A stretch of 64,000 bases of DNA from an uncultured Bacteroidales bacterium (GTDB taxonomy: Bacteria; Bacteroidota; Bacteroidia; Bacteroidales; Bacteroidaceae), in assembly GCA_902801485.1 (NCBI GenBank), contig CADCIP010000007.1, positions 1 through 64,000 on the forward strand. The letters run 5' to 3'. Within the stretch, counting starts at the first letter, position 1. Each line of letters opens with the position of its first letter. The notes below the pieces were generated by a model. The model worked only from the letters and a program-made list of their open reading frames with translations, searched no databases and was not told the DNA's origin. A program made the translations under genes and the position numbers. This document shows positions 23,174 to 32,603 of this stretch, piece after piece.

Positions 23174-24628
23174 ATGCGAGAAGAAGACGAGGATATTTAC
23201 TTCAACGATCCTGAGTTTCTGGAATACCTTCAGAAATACGAACAGGCACAAGAAAACGGTGAACCTGTGTACATGGATTCTGAAGAACTCACTGACATAG
23301 CTGAGTTCTATATGACTCAGAACAGAGAGAAGGAAGCTAATGAAGCTATCTCTCTGGCACTCAGCCTGCATCCCGACAGCGTTGATCCTCTGATTTTCCT
23401 GGCCAGGCAACAGATGTTCCATGATAATCTGGAGGAAGCGATAAAGATTGCAAATTCCATCCCCGACCAGAACGACAGAGAAAGCATATTTCTTTGGACA
23501 GAAATTTTCTTGCGTTCAGACAAGCCGGAAGAAGCATTCCAACTTATTGTTTCAAAGTCAGAAGAACTGGACGAAAGCGAGGAAATGTTTCTCTATGATG
23601 CCGCATGCATCTTTATGGATTATCAATACCATGAGATTGCTCAACAACTGATTTGCGTACTGAAAGAGAAATTTCCGCAAAATGCTAAGATCAAGAAATT
23701 AGAAATAGAGAATCTCATTGCTCAGGAGAATTACGACGAGGCAATAAAGCAGCTGCAAAGTTTTATTGATGATTATCCATATAATACTTTTGCATGGAGG
23801 ACAATGGCCGAAGCGCATGTGGGGAAAGGTGACTTTCTGGAAGCACTTGACAATATTGAGTATTGTCTGGCCATTAATCCTACCTACAATCAGGCTTTGG
23901 TACTGAAAGCACATTGTCTGTTTCATCTGAACCACATGGATCAGGCACATGAGATATATCTCCAGTTACAAAACTCCGAACCGCAAAATGGCAAATTCTA
24001 TTACATGGACGCTATCACATTAGCCAACATGGAACAGTTTGCAAAAGCAAAGGATGCCATTACAACCGCACTCAAATACACACCGGAATATGACGAAGAC
24101 CGCATTCAGGTTCTCGTTCACAAGGCATATATCGAGAGCAAATGCCATAACATAAAAGAGGCTTTGAATACTTTGGCAGAAGCGATGAAACTCTCTAAGA
24201 ATCAAGATGACATTGAATACCATCTCCTAATGGGAGAAATCCTTCTGGAAAACGGAAAGGAACAGGATGCAGCAGAACAGTTCGAGATTGCTTATAACGA
24301 AAGCAAGAATAAGCAACAGACATTGCTTACCATGGGGATTGCCTATGCCGAAACCATGCATTACGAAACAGCATTGTCGTTACTGCATTCTTTCACCCAG
24401 GATTATAAGGGAAAAGAAAGTGTTGTGGCAATCCCTTATCTGGCCTACTGCTATAAAAAAATCCATGACCAGGACAACTACCTGAAATACTTGCGCAAGG
24501 CTGTTTCCGCAGACCGCGAGATAACAGAATTCCTCTTTTCCAAAGACTATCCCAGCATACAACCGGAAGAATACTATCTGTATGCCTTCAAGAATGCATA
24601 CGGCCGTTTCCCGGAATCCTGGGAATAA
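23174..24628 (+). CDS. Cytoplasmic tetratricopeptide repeat protein
   Basis: The 484-residue protein has no signal peptide. An acidic N-terminus (MREEDEDIYFNDPEFLEYLQKYEQ) precedes about nine TPR-like helical hairpins, for example NTFAWRTMAEAHVGKGDFLEAL and YNQALVLKAHCLFHLNHMDQAHEIY. TPR proteins are interaction scaffolds. Nothing in the sequence indicates the partner. It follows glnS by eight bases and is probably cotranscribed with it. Confidence 0.8.
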   Translation: MREEDEDIYFNDPEFLEYLQKYEQAQENGEPVYMDSEELTDIAEFYMTQNREKEANEAISLALSLHPDSVDPLIFLARQQMFHDNLEEAIKIANSIPDQNDRESIFLWTEIFLRSDKPEEAFQLIVSKSEELDESEEMFLYDAACIFMDYQYHEIAQQLICVLKEKFPQNAKIKKLEIENLIAQENYDEAIKQLQSFIDDYPYNTFAWRTMAEAHVGKGDFLEALDNIEYCLAINPTYNQALVLKAHCLFHLNHMDQAHEIYLQLQNSEPQNGKFYYMDAITLANMEQFAKAKDAITTALKYTPEYDEDRIQVLVHKAYIESKCHNIKEALNTLAEAMKLSKNQDDIEYHLLMGEILLENGKEQDAAEQFEIAYNESKNKQQTLLTMGIAYAETMHYETALSLLHSFTQDYKGKESVVAIPYLAYCYKKIHDQDNYLKYLRKAVSADREITEFLFSKDYPSIQPEEYYLYAFKNAYGRFPESWE

Positions 24629-24668
24629 ACAAAAAAGGGTTCACTTCAAACTGCTTCCCCTTTATTTT

Positions 24669-25727
24669 TTACTCACTGAATTCTCTAATACGTTGTTCTT
24701 CGCTTAACTTACAAATCAGCAGAGAATCATCCTTTTCTGCAACAATAAAGCCTTCCAGCCCCTGTATAACCACACGCTTTTCCTGGGTAGTGTGAATCAT
24801 ACAATTACTGGTTTCATAGACTTGAATATTAGGGCCAATACATGAATTACCATAAATATCACGCTCGGTATTCATGAGCAAAGAACCCCAAGTGCCTAAA
24901 TCGCTCCATCCGAAATCTGCCGGGAAAACAAAGATTTCCTCAGCCTTCTCCAAAATAGCATAATCCACCGAGATATTCTCGCATTCAGGGAACTTCTTGT
25001 TTATAGCCTCTTGTTCCTTGTCTGTACCATACAAAGGAAGCAGTTCCTCGAAGATATCAGAAATCACCGGCTGATATACACGGAAGGCATTGACAATAGT
25101 ACTTACGTTCCAGATAAAAATACCCGAATTCCAGAAAAAGTTATTCTTGGAAATATATTTGGTTGCCGTTTCTATATCAGGCTTCTCTCGGAAGGAATCA
25201 ACACGGTACATTTCCGTGTTTCTTGCCGAAGAAAAAGCCAAGTCAGCCTGAATATATCCGTAACCTGTCTCTGGACGTGTTGGTTTCATACCCAGTGTAA
25301 CAATAGCATCTGTTTCCGAAACAAACTTGAGGGTAGAATTTACAACACGCTGAAACTCGTTGACATCCATAACAATATGATCACTGGGGGTCACCACAAT
25401 ATTAGCATGAGGGTCGATGGCCTTGATGCGCCAGCTAACGTATGCTATACAGGGAGCCGTTCCTCTTCGGCATGGTTCTGTCAGGATATTGCCGGCTGGA
25501 ACATCGGGTAATTGCTTACGCACTTCATCGGCATATTTTACAGAGGTAACAACCCAAACCTTGTCTGGTGAAACAACACCACGAAATCTGTCTAAAGTTA
25601 ACTGTATCAAAGTCTTTCCACAACCTATAACATCAACAAACTGCTTGGGAGTCTCTGTCGTACTCATAGGCCAGAATCGGCTTCCGACACCTCCTGCCAT
25701 AATTACCAGATGATTACTATCTTCCAT
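24669..25727 (-). CDS. Mannose-1-phosphate guanylyltransferase
   Basis: The 352-residue protein is a nucleotidyltransferase-fold enzyme. Signatures are the nucleotide loop AGGVGSRFWPMSTTETPKQF at about residues 11-30, VTPSDHIV, and FGWSDLGTWGSL, all typical of GDP-mannose pyrophosphorylases. It would make GDP-mannose from GTP and mannose 1-phosphate for polysaccharide and glycan synthesis. It lacks the C-terminal isomerase domain of bifunctional ManC proteins. TATCTTTG (25750-25757, minus) is 22 bases upstream. A weak hairpin around 24634-24670, between this gene and the convergent TPR gene, may terminate both. Confidence 0.9.
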   Translation of the reverse strand: MEDSNHLVIMAGGVGSRFWPMSTTETPKQFVDVIGCGKTLIQLTLDRFRGVVSPDKVWVVTSVKYADEVRKQLPDVPAGNILTEPCRRGTAPCIAYVSWRIKAIDPHANIVVTPSDHIVMDVNEFQRVVNSTLKFVSETDAIVTLGMKPTRPETGYGYIQADLAFSSARNTEMYRVDSFREKPDIETATKYISKNNFFWNSGIFIWNVSTIVNAFRVYQPVISDIFEELLPLYGTDKEQEAINKKFPECENISVDYAILEKAEEIFVFPADFGWSDLGTWGSLLMNTERDIYGNSCIGPNIQVYETSNCMIHTTQEKRVVIQGLEGFIVAEKDDSLLICKLSEEQRIREFSE

Positions 25728-25749
25728 ATATTGTCTTCATTAATGGTCA

Positions 25750-25757
25750 CAAAGATA
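25750..25757 (-). promoter_or_regulatory. -7 element of the guanylyltransferase gene
   Basis: TATCTTTG on the minus strand, 22 bases before the ATG. No clear TTG at -33. Confidence 0.55.
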
Positions 25758-25844
25758 GGAATAAAAAGATGCCCACCCTTGAAAAGACCGGAAAATGTTT
25801 ATCTATTATTGAATAATCAAACAAAAACACCTTAAACCCTCTCT

Positions 25845-27500
25845 TTATATAACTATTTTAAGGACAATGCCGTTCCATGCCGGAACAGTTATGCTTAGTG
25901 GTTTATCTGTACAGAAATCCAACTTTATCTTCTTTCCCGATAATACGTCGGTACCAAAAAATGCCTGTTTCTCCTTTATTTTCCAAAGTTCAAACAAATG
26001 CCGGGGTAAATTTATCTGCACCTGCTGATCTTTTTCAGAGAAATTGGCAACAACCATAAATACATTCTTTTTCCCTTTACGTGCAAAGACATACTGCAGA
26101 TGCAGATGAGGATTCTTATACATCAGGTCGAAGAATTCGCCATCCGAAAACGCACTCTCCTGTGCCTTCAATTTAAGAACCAAAGCATAGAAGTTACGCA
26201 ACAGCAGTTCTTCTTCTGATAGAAGTTTGCCATCGAAAGACCCTTTGTTACGCCAGCGACGAATGGTATCAACCGTCCAATAGTCAAAGATGGTGGTTCG
26301 GCCGTCTCGGCCACTGAAACCTTCTTCGTCCATTCCCCTTTCACCCAGTTCCTGACCGAAATAGACCATGAACGGATTCTTATACATCAGTGCACTGACT
26401 AACAACGGTGCCCTACCCTTACGGGCATCTCCAACAAAGAAATCACTTGCTATGCGCTGTTCATCATGATTCTCCAGAAAGTTCAGCATATTCATGCGGA
26501 TATCATCTGTCTGCTGCCAGCAAGAAGTAATACTTTGGGCACTGGCACTACCCTGTGCTACAGCTTTCAGGGTATCATAAAGGCCCACCTTATCATAGAG
26601 ATAGTCGAAATGGCCACGATGGATGTAATTCCTATATTCGGCAGGATTATATACCTCGGCAATGAAGAGTATGTCGGGAAAAGCGACCTTAACCTGTGGG
26701 ATTACCCATTCCCAAAATTCAACGGGAACCATCTCTGCCATATCACAACGGAAACCGTCGATTCCCTTTTCTGCCCAGAAAAGCAGAATGTTAAGCATCT
26801 TATGCCATGTATCAGGAACTGGACTGAAATGTCCTACTCTACCGGCACAGACATCAATACCATAATTCAGTTTTACGGTCTCATACCAATCGTTACATCC
26901 AGGCCAGGCACAGAATACATCGTTGCCGGTTGCTTTGGCAGGAAACTCCGAATAGGAACTTCCCTGTTTGATATTATCCAGATGAAGCGCTTCGCCTGAA
27001 AGATAATAGAAATTGTTTTGGTTAGAGAACGGAACATTCGTATCATCTCCAACGCCCAAATCGTCCGTTCCCTCTGGACAAACATCAGAATGATACTGAC
27101 GTGCCACATGATTGGGAACAAAATCTATGATTACCTTCAATCCTGCCTTGTGTGAACGAGCTACCAGATTCTGGAACTCCTTCATACGTGCCGGCACTTT
27201 TTCTGCGAGGTCCGGGTCTACATCGTAATAATCCTTAATGGCATATGCACTGCCAGCCTTCCCTTTTACCACATCGGGATGATCCGGACTGATACCATAG
27301 CTTGTATAATCCGTCTGGGTGGCATGTTCTATGATGCCGGTGTACCAGATATGAGTAGCACCAAGGCTCCGGATTTCCTCCAGAGCCTTGAGTGTAAAAT
27401 CGGACATCTTTCCGCAACCGTTCTGTTCCTTTGTTCCATTGGGGACCAAAAGGGTCTCATTGTTACCGAAAAGACGTGTAAGAACCTGATATATGATCAT
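25845..27500 (-). CDS. Cytoplasmic GH13 family alpha-amylase-like enzyme
   Basis: The 551-residue protein has no signal peptide. GH13 landmarks are DFVPNHV (region I), GFRCDMAEM with the predicted nucleophile aspartate (region II), FIAEVY with the acid glutamate (region III) and NFLENHDEQR (region IV). A C-terminal beta domain (about 455-551) ends with LSITVPAWNGIVLKIV. It would act on intracellular alpha-glucans or maltodextrins; exact specificity is unclear. Its ATG overlaps the fabD stop as ATGA, so it is translated from the same message. Pairing a fatty-acid gene with an amylase is unusual. Confidence 0.88.
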   Translation of the reverse strand: MIIYQVLTRLFGNNETLLVPNGTKEQNGCGKMSDFTLKALEEIRSLGATHIWYTGIIEHATQTDYTSYGISPDHPDVVKGKAGSAYAIKDYYDVDPDLAEKVPARMKEFQNLVARSHKAGLKVIIDFVPNHVARQYHSDVCPEGTDDLGVGDDTNVPFSNQNNFYYLSGEALHLDNIKQGSSYSEFPAKATGNDVFCAWPGCNDWYETVKLNYGIDVCAGRVGHFSPVPDTWHKMLNILLFWAEKGIDGFRCDMAEMVPVEFWEWVIPQVKVAFPDILFIAEVYNPAEYRNYIHRGHFDYLYDKVGLYDTLKAVAQGSASAQSITSCWQQTDDIRMNMLNFLENHDEQRIASDFFVGDARKGRAPLLVSALMYKNPFMVYFGQELGERGMDEEGFSGRDGRTTIFDYWTVDTIRRWRNKGSFDGKLLSEEELLLRNFYALVLKLKAQESAFSDGEFFDLMYKNPHLHLQYVFARKGKKNVFMVVANFSEKDQQVQINLPRHLFELWKIKEKQAFFGTDVLSGKKIKLDFCTDKPLSITVPAWNGIVLKIVI

Positions 27501-28396
27501 TCTATACCTTTGATAGTAACGTCGGCATTACCCTTGGCAATCTTACTGATCATACCTTGCAAAGCACGACCAGGACCGCACTCCATAAATTCGGTAGCAC
27601 CGGCAGCAATCATATTCTGAACCTCCTGAGTCCAACGGACACTTGCTGTGAGTTGAGCAATCAGATTCTGCTTAATCTCTGCTGCATCAGTATGAGCCTT
27701 ACCGTCAACATTCTGGTAAACAGGACATTTAGGAGTCTGGAACTCTGTCTTCTCGATAGCTGCCTGAAGTTCATCCTTGGCAGGCTGCATGAGGGGGCTG
27801 TGGAAAGCGCCACCAACAGGTAAAACCAGAGCACGACGGGCACCGGCCTCTGTCAGCTTCTCGCATGCAGTTTTTACAGCTTCAATATTACCACTTATAA
27901 CCAACTGACCTGGACAGTTATAGTTGGCAGGAACTACCACGCCATTACCCTGTGCACTAACTTCTGCACAAGTTTTCTCTACTACCTCATCATCCAGACC
28001 GATGATTGCAGCCATAGTGCTAGGAGCTGCCTCACATGCCTTTTGCATAGCTAAGGCACGTGCATGAACCAACTTCAGGGCATCCTCGAACTTCAGGGCA
28101 CCGGCAGCAGCAAGAGCACTGAACTCACCTAGGCTGTGACCGCCTACCATATCGGGATTAAACTCATCGCCCATACAAAGGGCATTAATAACACTGTGCA
28201 GGAAAACAGCAGGCTGCGTTACCTTGGTCTGCTTCAGTTCTTCTGCAGTACCTTCAAACATAATATCAGTGATGCGGAAGCCAAGGATTTCATTGGCCTT
28301 CTCGAATAGCTGCTTAGCTGTTTCATTGCTTTCGTACAGGTTCTTACCCATACCGCTGTACTGTGCTCCCTGACCGGGAAATACAAATGCTTTCAT
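27497..28396 (-). CDS. fabD: Malonyl-CoA:ACP transacylase
   Basis: The 299-residue enzyme starts at ATG 28396. An in-frame ATG at 28471 lies upstream of the promoter and can be dismissed. It opens with KAFVFPGQGAQYSGMGKNL and has the nucleophile Ser88 in GGHSLGEFSALAAAG and a later conserved histidine in GGAFHSPLM. It loads malonyl groups onto acyl carrier protein for fatty acid synthesis in the cytoplasm. It leads a two-gene message with the GH13 gene, overlapping by four bases. Confidence 0.95.
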   Translation of the reverse strand: MKAFVFPGQGAQYSGMGKNLYESNETAKQLFEKANEILGFRITDIMFEGTAEELKQTKVTQPAVFLHSVINALCMGDEFNPDMVGGHSLGEFSALAAAGALKFEDALKLVHARALAMQKACEAAPSTMAAIIGLDDEVVEKTCAEVSAQGNGVVVPANYNCPGQLVISGNIEAVKTACEKLTEAGARRALVLPVGGAFHSPLMQPAKDELQAAIEKTEFQTPKCPVYQNVDGKAHTDAAEIKQNLIAQLTASVRWTQEVQNMIAAGATEFMECGPGRALQGMISKIAKGNADVTIKGIE

Positions 28397-28440
28397 GTCT
28401 TTTTCTACCTTAAATATATATAATGTTCTATTTCGGACTG

Positions 28441-28471
28441 CAAAATTACTATTAAGTGAGCGATTTTCCAA
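28441..28471 (-). promoter_or_regulatory. Promoter of fabD
   Basis: On the minus strand TTTG (28469-28472) and TAATTTTG (28441-28448) are 20 bases apart. This places transcription start downstream of the alternative ATG at 28471. Confidence 0.75.
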
Positions 28472-28486
28472 ATTTATTTGGGAAAA

Positions 28487-30811
28487 TTAATCACTCAGAG
28501 AATATGGCTTGCCCGTCTTTACACCTCTGCTCTTATTTGGAGACGAAGCCATCTGGAATTCTAGCTTTCCGCCAGCCAGAAGGTCGGAATGCGTAATATA
28601 AAGCTTGTCGTATGGTTTGCCGTTCAGCTTTACATGTTTTACATATCGGTTCTTGTCGCTTACGCCAGAAGCAATAATCTCCAAAGTCTTGCCGTTGGGA
28701 AGTGAAACCTTACAATAAGGAATATAAGGAGCACCCAATACATACTGGTCGGTTCCCGGACAAACTGGATAAAAACCCATTGCACTGAAAATGTACCAAG
28801 CAGACATCTGACCGCAGTCGTCGTTGCCATGCAAACCGTCGATGTTGTTCACGTACATGCGGTTCATTATTTCGCGTAACCAGTATTGACTCTTCCATGG
28901 CTGAGAAGTCCAGGCATACAGGTAAGGAACATGATGACTGGGCTCGTTGCCGTGAACATAACCGCCCAGAAGGCACTCCTCTTCGATATCTTCGTTATCC
29001 TCGTAATATTTCTTGTCAAGGGGATGAGCAAAGAGATTGTCCAGCGCAGCCACAAACTTCTTGTCGCCGCCAAAGCATCCTATCATACCTTTCACATCGT
29101 GGGGCACATGAAAGGAGTAGTTGGCACTGTTACCTTCGATGAAACCCTCGCCGTATGTCTGGAGGGGAGAGAAATCCTTCTTCCAGCTACCATCCTTATA
29201 TTTGGGGCAAGCTAAGCCAATAGCAGGATTGAACACATTCCGGTAGTTGAGGGCTCGCTGCCTGTAGGTTTCTGCCATCTCTGCATCCCCGGCATCTAAG
29301 GCCGCCTGATAGATGGTCCAGTCGTCGTAGGCATACTCCAGCGTATTGCTGGCACTTGTACCGCAATGGTCGTAAGGCACATAGCCATACTTCATATAAT
29401 CGGTAAGGCCTTCCATCCATTTCGATGTGGAAGTAGCTTTCATAGCTTCCAGCATAGTTTTCTTATCCTTAATTCCGAGTTTCTTGGCAACGTCCGAGAG
29501 GACAGAGACTGCATGATAGCCGCTCATGCACCAGCCTTCGTTAGCCATCAGATACCAGATGGGCAACAGATGCAGGGCACTCTGCTGCTGAATGGCAATC
29601 ATACTCTGGGCCATATCGGCTCCCTGCCGGGGTTTCAGCAGGTTCAGCAAGGGATGCTCTGCGCGGTAGGTGTCCCACAGCGAGAATACCGTGTAGTTTG
29701 TAAAGCCGTCGGCCTTATGTATTTCCATATCGTTGCCTCGGTACTGGCCGTCAACATCCATATATACCGAAGGGTTAATCATGGTGTGGTACATCGAGGT
29801 ATAGAACAGCGTCTTCTGGTCTTCTGTACCCTCAATCTCCACTGTACGAAGTTCTTTCTCCCACTTATCGGCAGTTTCCCGACAAATCTGGTCGAAGGTC
29901 TTACCCTTTGTCTCTGCCTCTAAGTTTGCCAAGGCTCCGCTCATGCTGACGGGAGAAAGTGCCACCTTGACAGTTAGCTTTCGGCTGGCAGGCAACTTGA
30001 ACTTAAAATAACCCACAATCTCCTTTCCGGCCATGTCGGGAAAGTTGTGCTGGATGTCCATCTTGCGCCAGAAACCGTTGTATAGCATACGCTGATTGTT
30101 GTTATAGCCCCACTCACTGATGGGTTCCGACAGTTTGATAGCGAAGTATGTGTAGTTCTGTCGCGCCCATCCGCTAGTGATGCGGTAACCCGTCAGTGTT
30201 GTCTCATCCTCCACACGCAGATAAGTCCATAGCGTTTTCCCTTCGTAATTATAGATTCCACTTCCTAAATCCAGAATAAACTGGCCCTCAGCTTCGGGGA
30301 AGGTATATTGATGAATGCCCACACGCTGGGTGGCAGTAAGTTGAGCCAGTACATTGTAGTCGTCCAGCTTCACTTCGTAATATCCGGCTGTACACTTCTC
30401 TGTATCATGAGAGAAACGTGAGCGGTAGCCGCCGTCGGGATTTTCGGCAGTTCCGGGATTGGTACGAATCCTACCTGTTGTGGGCATAATCAGTATGTCG
30501 CCCAAATCAGAATGTCCGGTACCGCTCAAATGGGTATGGCTGAACCCGACAATCGTCTTATCGTGGTGCTGATAGCCGGCACAATACTCGTAAACCTTAC
30601 CCTGATAACGGCCATTCACGTTATGGGGAATAGTATCTGTTTCGGGACTCAGCTGTACAATTCCGAACGGCGAACAGGCACCGGGGAAAGTATGGCCCAT
30701 GCCATTGGTACCGATAATGGGATTCACGTAATCCAAGTGGCTCTTCCCTTGGGAAAGAATATTTGCCGAAAAGGCAAAAAAAGAAACAGCAATGACAGAA
30801 AACTTATTCAT
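28487..30811 (-). CDS. Secreted GH92 alpha-mannosidase
   Basis: The 774-residue protein has a signal peptide (MNKFSVIAVSFFAFSANILS). The N-terminal beta domain begins VNPIIGTNGMGHTFPGACSPFG, and the C-terminal (alpha/alpha)6 domain has GNDDCGQMSAWYIFSAMGFYPV, the calcium and catalytic signature of GH92. Length matches the family. GH92 enzymes are calcium-dependent exo-alpha-mannosidases, mostly alpha-1,2, acting on N-glycans or yeast mannan in the periplasm or at the surface. It ends 15 bases before the fabD promoter region on the same strand. No clear promoter of its own was found. Confidence 0.95.
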   Translation of the reverse strand: MNKFSVIAVSFFAFSANILSQGKSHLDYVNPIIGTNGMGHTFPGACSPFGIVQLSPETDTIPHNVNGRYQGKVYEYCAGYQHHDKTIVGFSHTHLSGTGHSDLGDILIMPTTGRIRTNPGTAENPDGGYRSRFSHDTEKCTAGYYEVKLDDYNVLAQLTATQRVGIHQYTFPEAEGQFILDLGSGIYNYEGKTLWTYLRVEDETTLTGYRITSGWARQNYTYFAIKLSEPISEWGYNNNQRMLYNGFWRKMDIQHNFPDMAGKEIVGYFKFKLPASRKLTVKVALSPVSMSGALANLEAETKGKTFDQICRETADKWEKELRTVEIEGTEDQKTLFYTSMYHTMINPSVYMDVDGQYRGNDMEIHKADGFTNYTVFSLWDTYRAEHPLLNLLKPRQGADMAQSMIAIQQQSALHLLPIWYLMANEGWCMSGYHAVSVLSDVAKKLGIKDKKTMLEAMKATSTSKWMEGLTDYMKYGYVPYDHCGTSASNTLEYAYDDWTIYQAALDAGDAEMAETYRQRALNYRNVFNPAIGLACPKYKDGSWKKDFSPLQTYGEGFIEGNSANYSFHVPHDVKGMIGCFGGDKKFVAALDNLFAHPLDKKYYEDNEDIEEECLLGGYVHGNEPSHHVPYLYAWTSQPWKSQYWLREIMNRMYVNNIDGLHGNDDCGQMSAWYIFSAMGFYPVCPGTDQYVLGAPYIPYCKVSLPNGKTLEIIASGVSDKNRYVKHVKLNGKPYDKLYITHSDLLAGGKLEFQMASSPNKSRGVKTGKPYSLSD

Positions 30812-30848
30812 CTTCTCTAATATAATATAATGTATAGTTGTTTAAGAC

Positions 30849-30876
30849 AAAAAAGCCCTCCTGCATGGAGGAGAGC
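30849..30876 (-). terminator. Terminator of the HU-like gene
   Basis: On the minus strand GCTCTCCT pairs with AGGAGGGC around CCATGC and is followed by TTTTTTG. It lies 32 bases after the stop codon. Confidence 0.85.
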
Positions 30877-30907
30877 ATATTTAGCATAAAGTCCGTAAAT
30901 CAGACGC

Positions 30908-31189
30908 TTATTTTGCAGCGGCAACAGCCTCTAGGAACTCCTTACAGGGTTTGAAGTAAGGAATATCATGAGCCTCTATAACAAGGGTTGTATTCTTACT
31001 GATGTTACGGGCAGTCTTCTGGGCACGATGTTTCAGTGTCCATGTTCCCCAGCCGCGAATGTAAACATTCTCCTTCTCAATCAATGCCTCCTTAAGAGTA
31101 TCCACAACACCCTCAACAGCAGCAAGCACAGTAACCTGGTCGATGCCAGTTTTCTGTGCAACAATCTTTACTAATTCAATTTTAGTCAT
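30908..31189 (-). CDS. HU/IHF family DNA-binding protein
   Basis: The 93-residue protein matches the HU fold: an N-terminal helical pair (MTKIELVKIVAQKTGIDQ...) and the beta-arm region (VYIRGWGTWTLKHRAQKTARN) with a final helix. The core GRNPxTG loop of classical HU is changed to KTARNISKNT, as in Bacteroidales HU-like proteins. It would bend and compact DNA as a dimer. It has its own promoter (31236-31265) and terminator. Confidence 0.92.
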   Translation of the reverse strand: MTKIELVKIVAQKTGIDQVTVLAAVEGVVDTLKEALIEKENVYIRGWGTWTLKHRAQKTARNISKNTTLVIEAHDIPYFKPCKEFLEAVAAAK

Positions 31190-31235
31190 ATCTTTATTAA
31201 ATTTTATTTATTACATCTAATGCGAAAAACGACCA

Positions 31236-31265
31236 CAAAGATACACAAAGATTTTGCTTTCCCAA
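31236..31265 (-). promoter_or_regulatory. Promoter of the HU-like gene
   Basis: TTG (31263-31265) and TATCTTTG (31236-31243) on the minus strand are 19 bases apart. Confidence 0.75.
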
Positions 31266-31364
31266 AATTTCAACTCAATATTTTTATGGAAAATGGTGAT
31301 TTTCTAACAGTTACAACAGGTTAAGACGTTGTATGGTCTGAACTCAAAGCGGTTTACCGTTTAC

Positions 31365-31393
31365 AGTCGAATGTCAAAGGTCGAATGTCAAAG
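31365..31393 (+). repeat. 14-bp tandem duplication
   Basis: GTCGAATGTCAAAG occurs twice head to tail, followed by a partial third copy (GTCTAAAG). The rest of 31266-31460 shows no gene. Confidence 0.7.
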
Positions 31394-31460
31394 GTCTAAA
31401 GTGAAGAAGAACAATAGTTGAGCGCAAGTTATTTCGAAACAAAGTATCAATGTTACAAAT

Positions 31461-32582
31461 TCATAATCGCTCATACCCCCAGGCATCTAAGATGTCGCCC
31501 CACGCTTCATTTACCATGCTGATGGTGCGAGAATCGTAAGCATATTGGTTCTTCTTATGGCCTTTCTTCCGGTTTACGTATGCTTCTATGGCAGGTCGGG
31601 CCTCTTCCCAACCGGGAATGTCAAGATCGTGATAGATGCGTTCTGTTATCTCTAAAGCATTGTTCTCGAAATCCTCGAACTTTACTTCAAACAAATTCCC
31701 CTCGGGAATGTACTGTTTCTGCTCCTGATAAGCATCGTACAACTCCCTATATCCATAAAGGATATTCTGCTCCATCTCTTCCACCGATATACTGTTTAAC
31801 TCCAACGGTGCAATGGTCTGGGTGAAAAAGGAGCGGCTGCTCTCAAATACAGTATAGGGGTCGCGGATGAGGTAAATGAACTTGGCGTTAGGGAACATCT
31901 CTACCAGCGTCTTAACCTTGCCTGTATGCGGTGGATTTTTGCTGAGATACTGGGCATCGGGTACACCGCGACGACTGTTCCACATACTTATCTTTACCAG
32001 TTTCATGAACTTGTCTTTGAAGTCGGCAATCTCATCTGGTGTTGCCTGCTTCATGGTGAGGAAACGGTCGCAATACTCACGCATGCTCTGGGGATAGAAC
32101 CAGAAATTGTAATAGGATACGGGACACATGTTCAGCAGGGCGAACTCTTCCTCCTGCGGCAGATCGGTGCTGAGCTCCATATTGTCTGTCGGCCTATGGT
32201 TGGGAATAAACAGCTTCATGAGGGGCTTCAGTAACCACTGCATAGACATCATGTGGTGCGGGAAGACCGTCTGATAGGTGGTGGTAAACCCAAACCTTTG
32301 ATCCTGAGCAAATATATTATGGACAAAAGTGGTTCCACTCCGCCAATGCCCCAAAATAAACAACGGGTCGTGCTGAAGGGGCTTATGGGCCAACAGTTTA
32401 CGGTACTTGCGCTCCTGCAAAGGAACAGACAAACTGAGCAAACGGCAGATGCCTTTGGTAAGCATTTTCTTGGTTTGCAAAGCCGGTGCAACATATCGGC
32501 CATCGGTAACCAAATGGAAGGTCTTCCAGTCGGCACCAATCAAAGTGTTAGCAGGTAAGTCTGAAAAATTCAACAGTCCCAT
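31461..32582 (-). CDS. PAPS-dependent sulfotransferase
   Basis: The 373-residue cytoplasmic protein has both PAPS-binding signatures. The 5'-phosphosulfate loop GHWRSGTTF is at residues 78-86 and the 3'-phosphate site FIYLIRDPYTVFESSRS is at about 235-251. It would transfer sulfate from PAPS to a hydroxyl acceptor. It is the last gene of a minus-strand cluster that also makes PAPS (permease, cysC, cysD, cysN), 21 bases after cysN. This arrangement matches the gut Bacteroides cluster around BT0416, whose sulfotransferase acts on cholesterol and steroids. Whether this one takes sterols, a lipid or a glycan cannot be read from sequence. There is no signal peptide. Confidence 0.88.
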   Translation of the reverse strand: MGLLNFSDLPANTLIGADWKTFHLVTDGRYVAPALQTKKMLTKGICRLLSLSVPLQERKYRKLLAHKPLQHDPLFILGHWRSGTTFVHNIFAQDQRFGFTTTYQTVFPHHMMSMQWLLKPLMKLFIPNHRPTDNMELSTDLPQEEEFALLNMCPVSYYNFWFYPQSMREYCDRFLTMKQATPDEIADFKDKFMKLVKISMWNSRRGVPDAQYLSKNPPHTGKVKTLVEMFPNAKFIYLIRDPYTVFESSRSFFTQTIAPLELNSISVEEMEQNILYGYRELYDAYQEQKQYIPEGNLFEVKFEDFENNALEITERIYHDLDIPGWEEARPAIEAYVNRKKGHKKNQYAYDSRTISMVNEAWGDILDAWGYERL

Positions 32583-32603
32583 CTTGCAGTCTTTTCCTAT
32601 TTT

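Noticed and set aside
28397-28471. 25-residue N-terminal extension of fabD
   Set aside because: It covers the promoter elements at 28441-28472; known FabD proteins begin with the FPGQG region as at ATG 28396.
30908-31189. Assignment of the HU-like protein specifically as IhfA or IhfB
   Set aside because: The beta-arm signature is neither typical HU nor IHF, so only the family is called.
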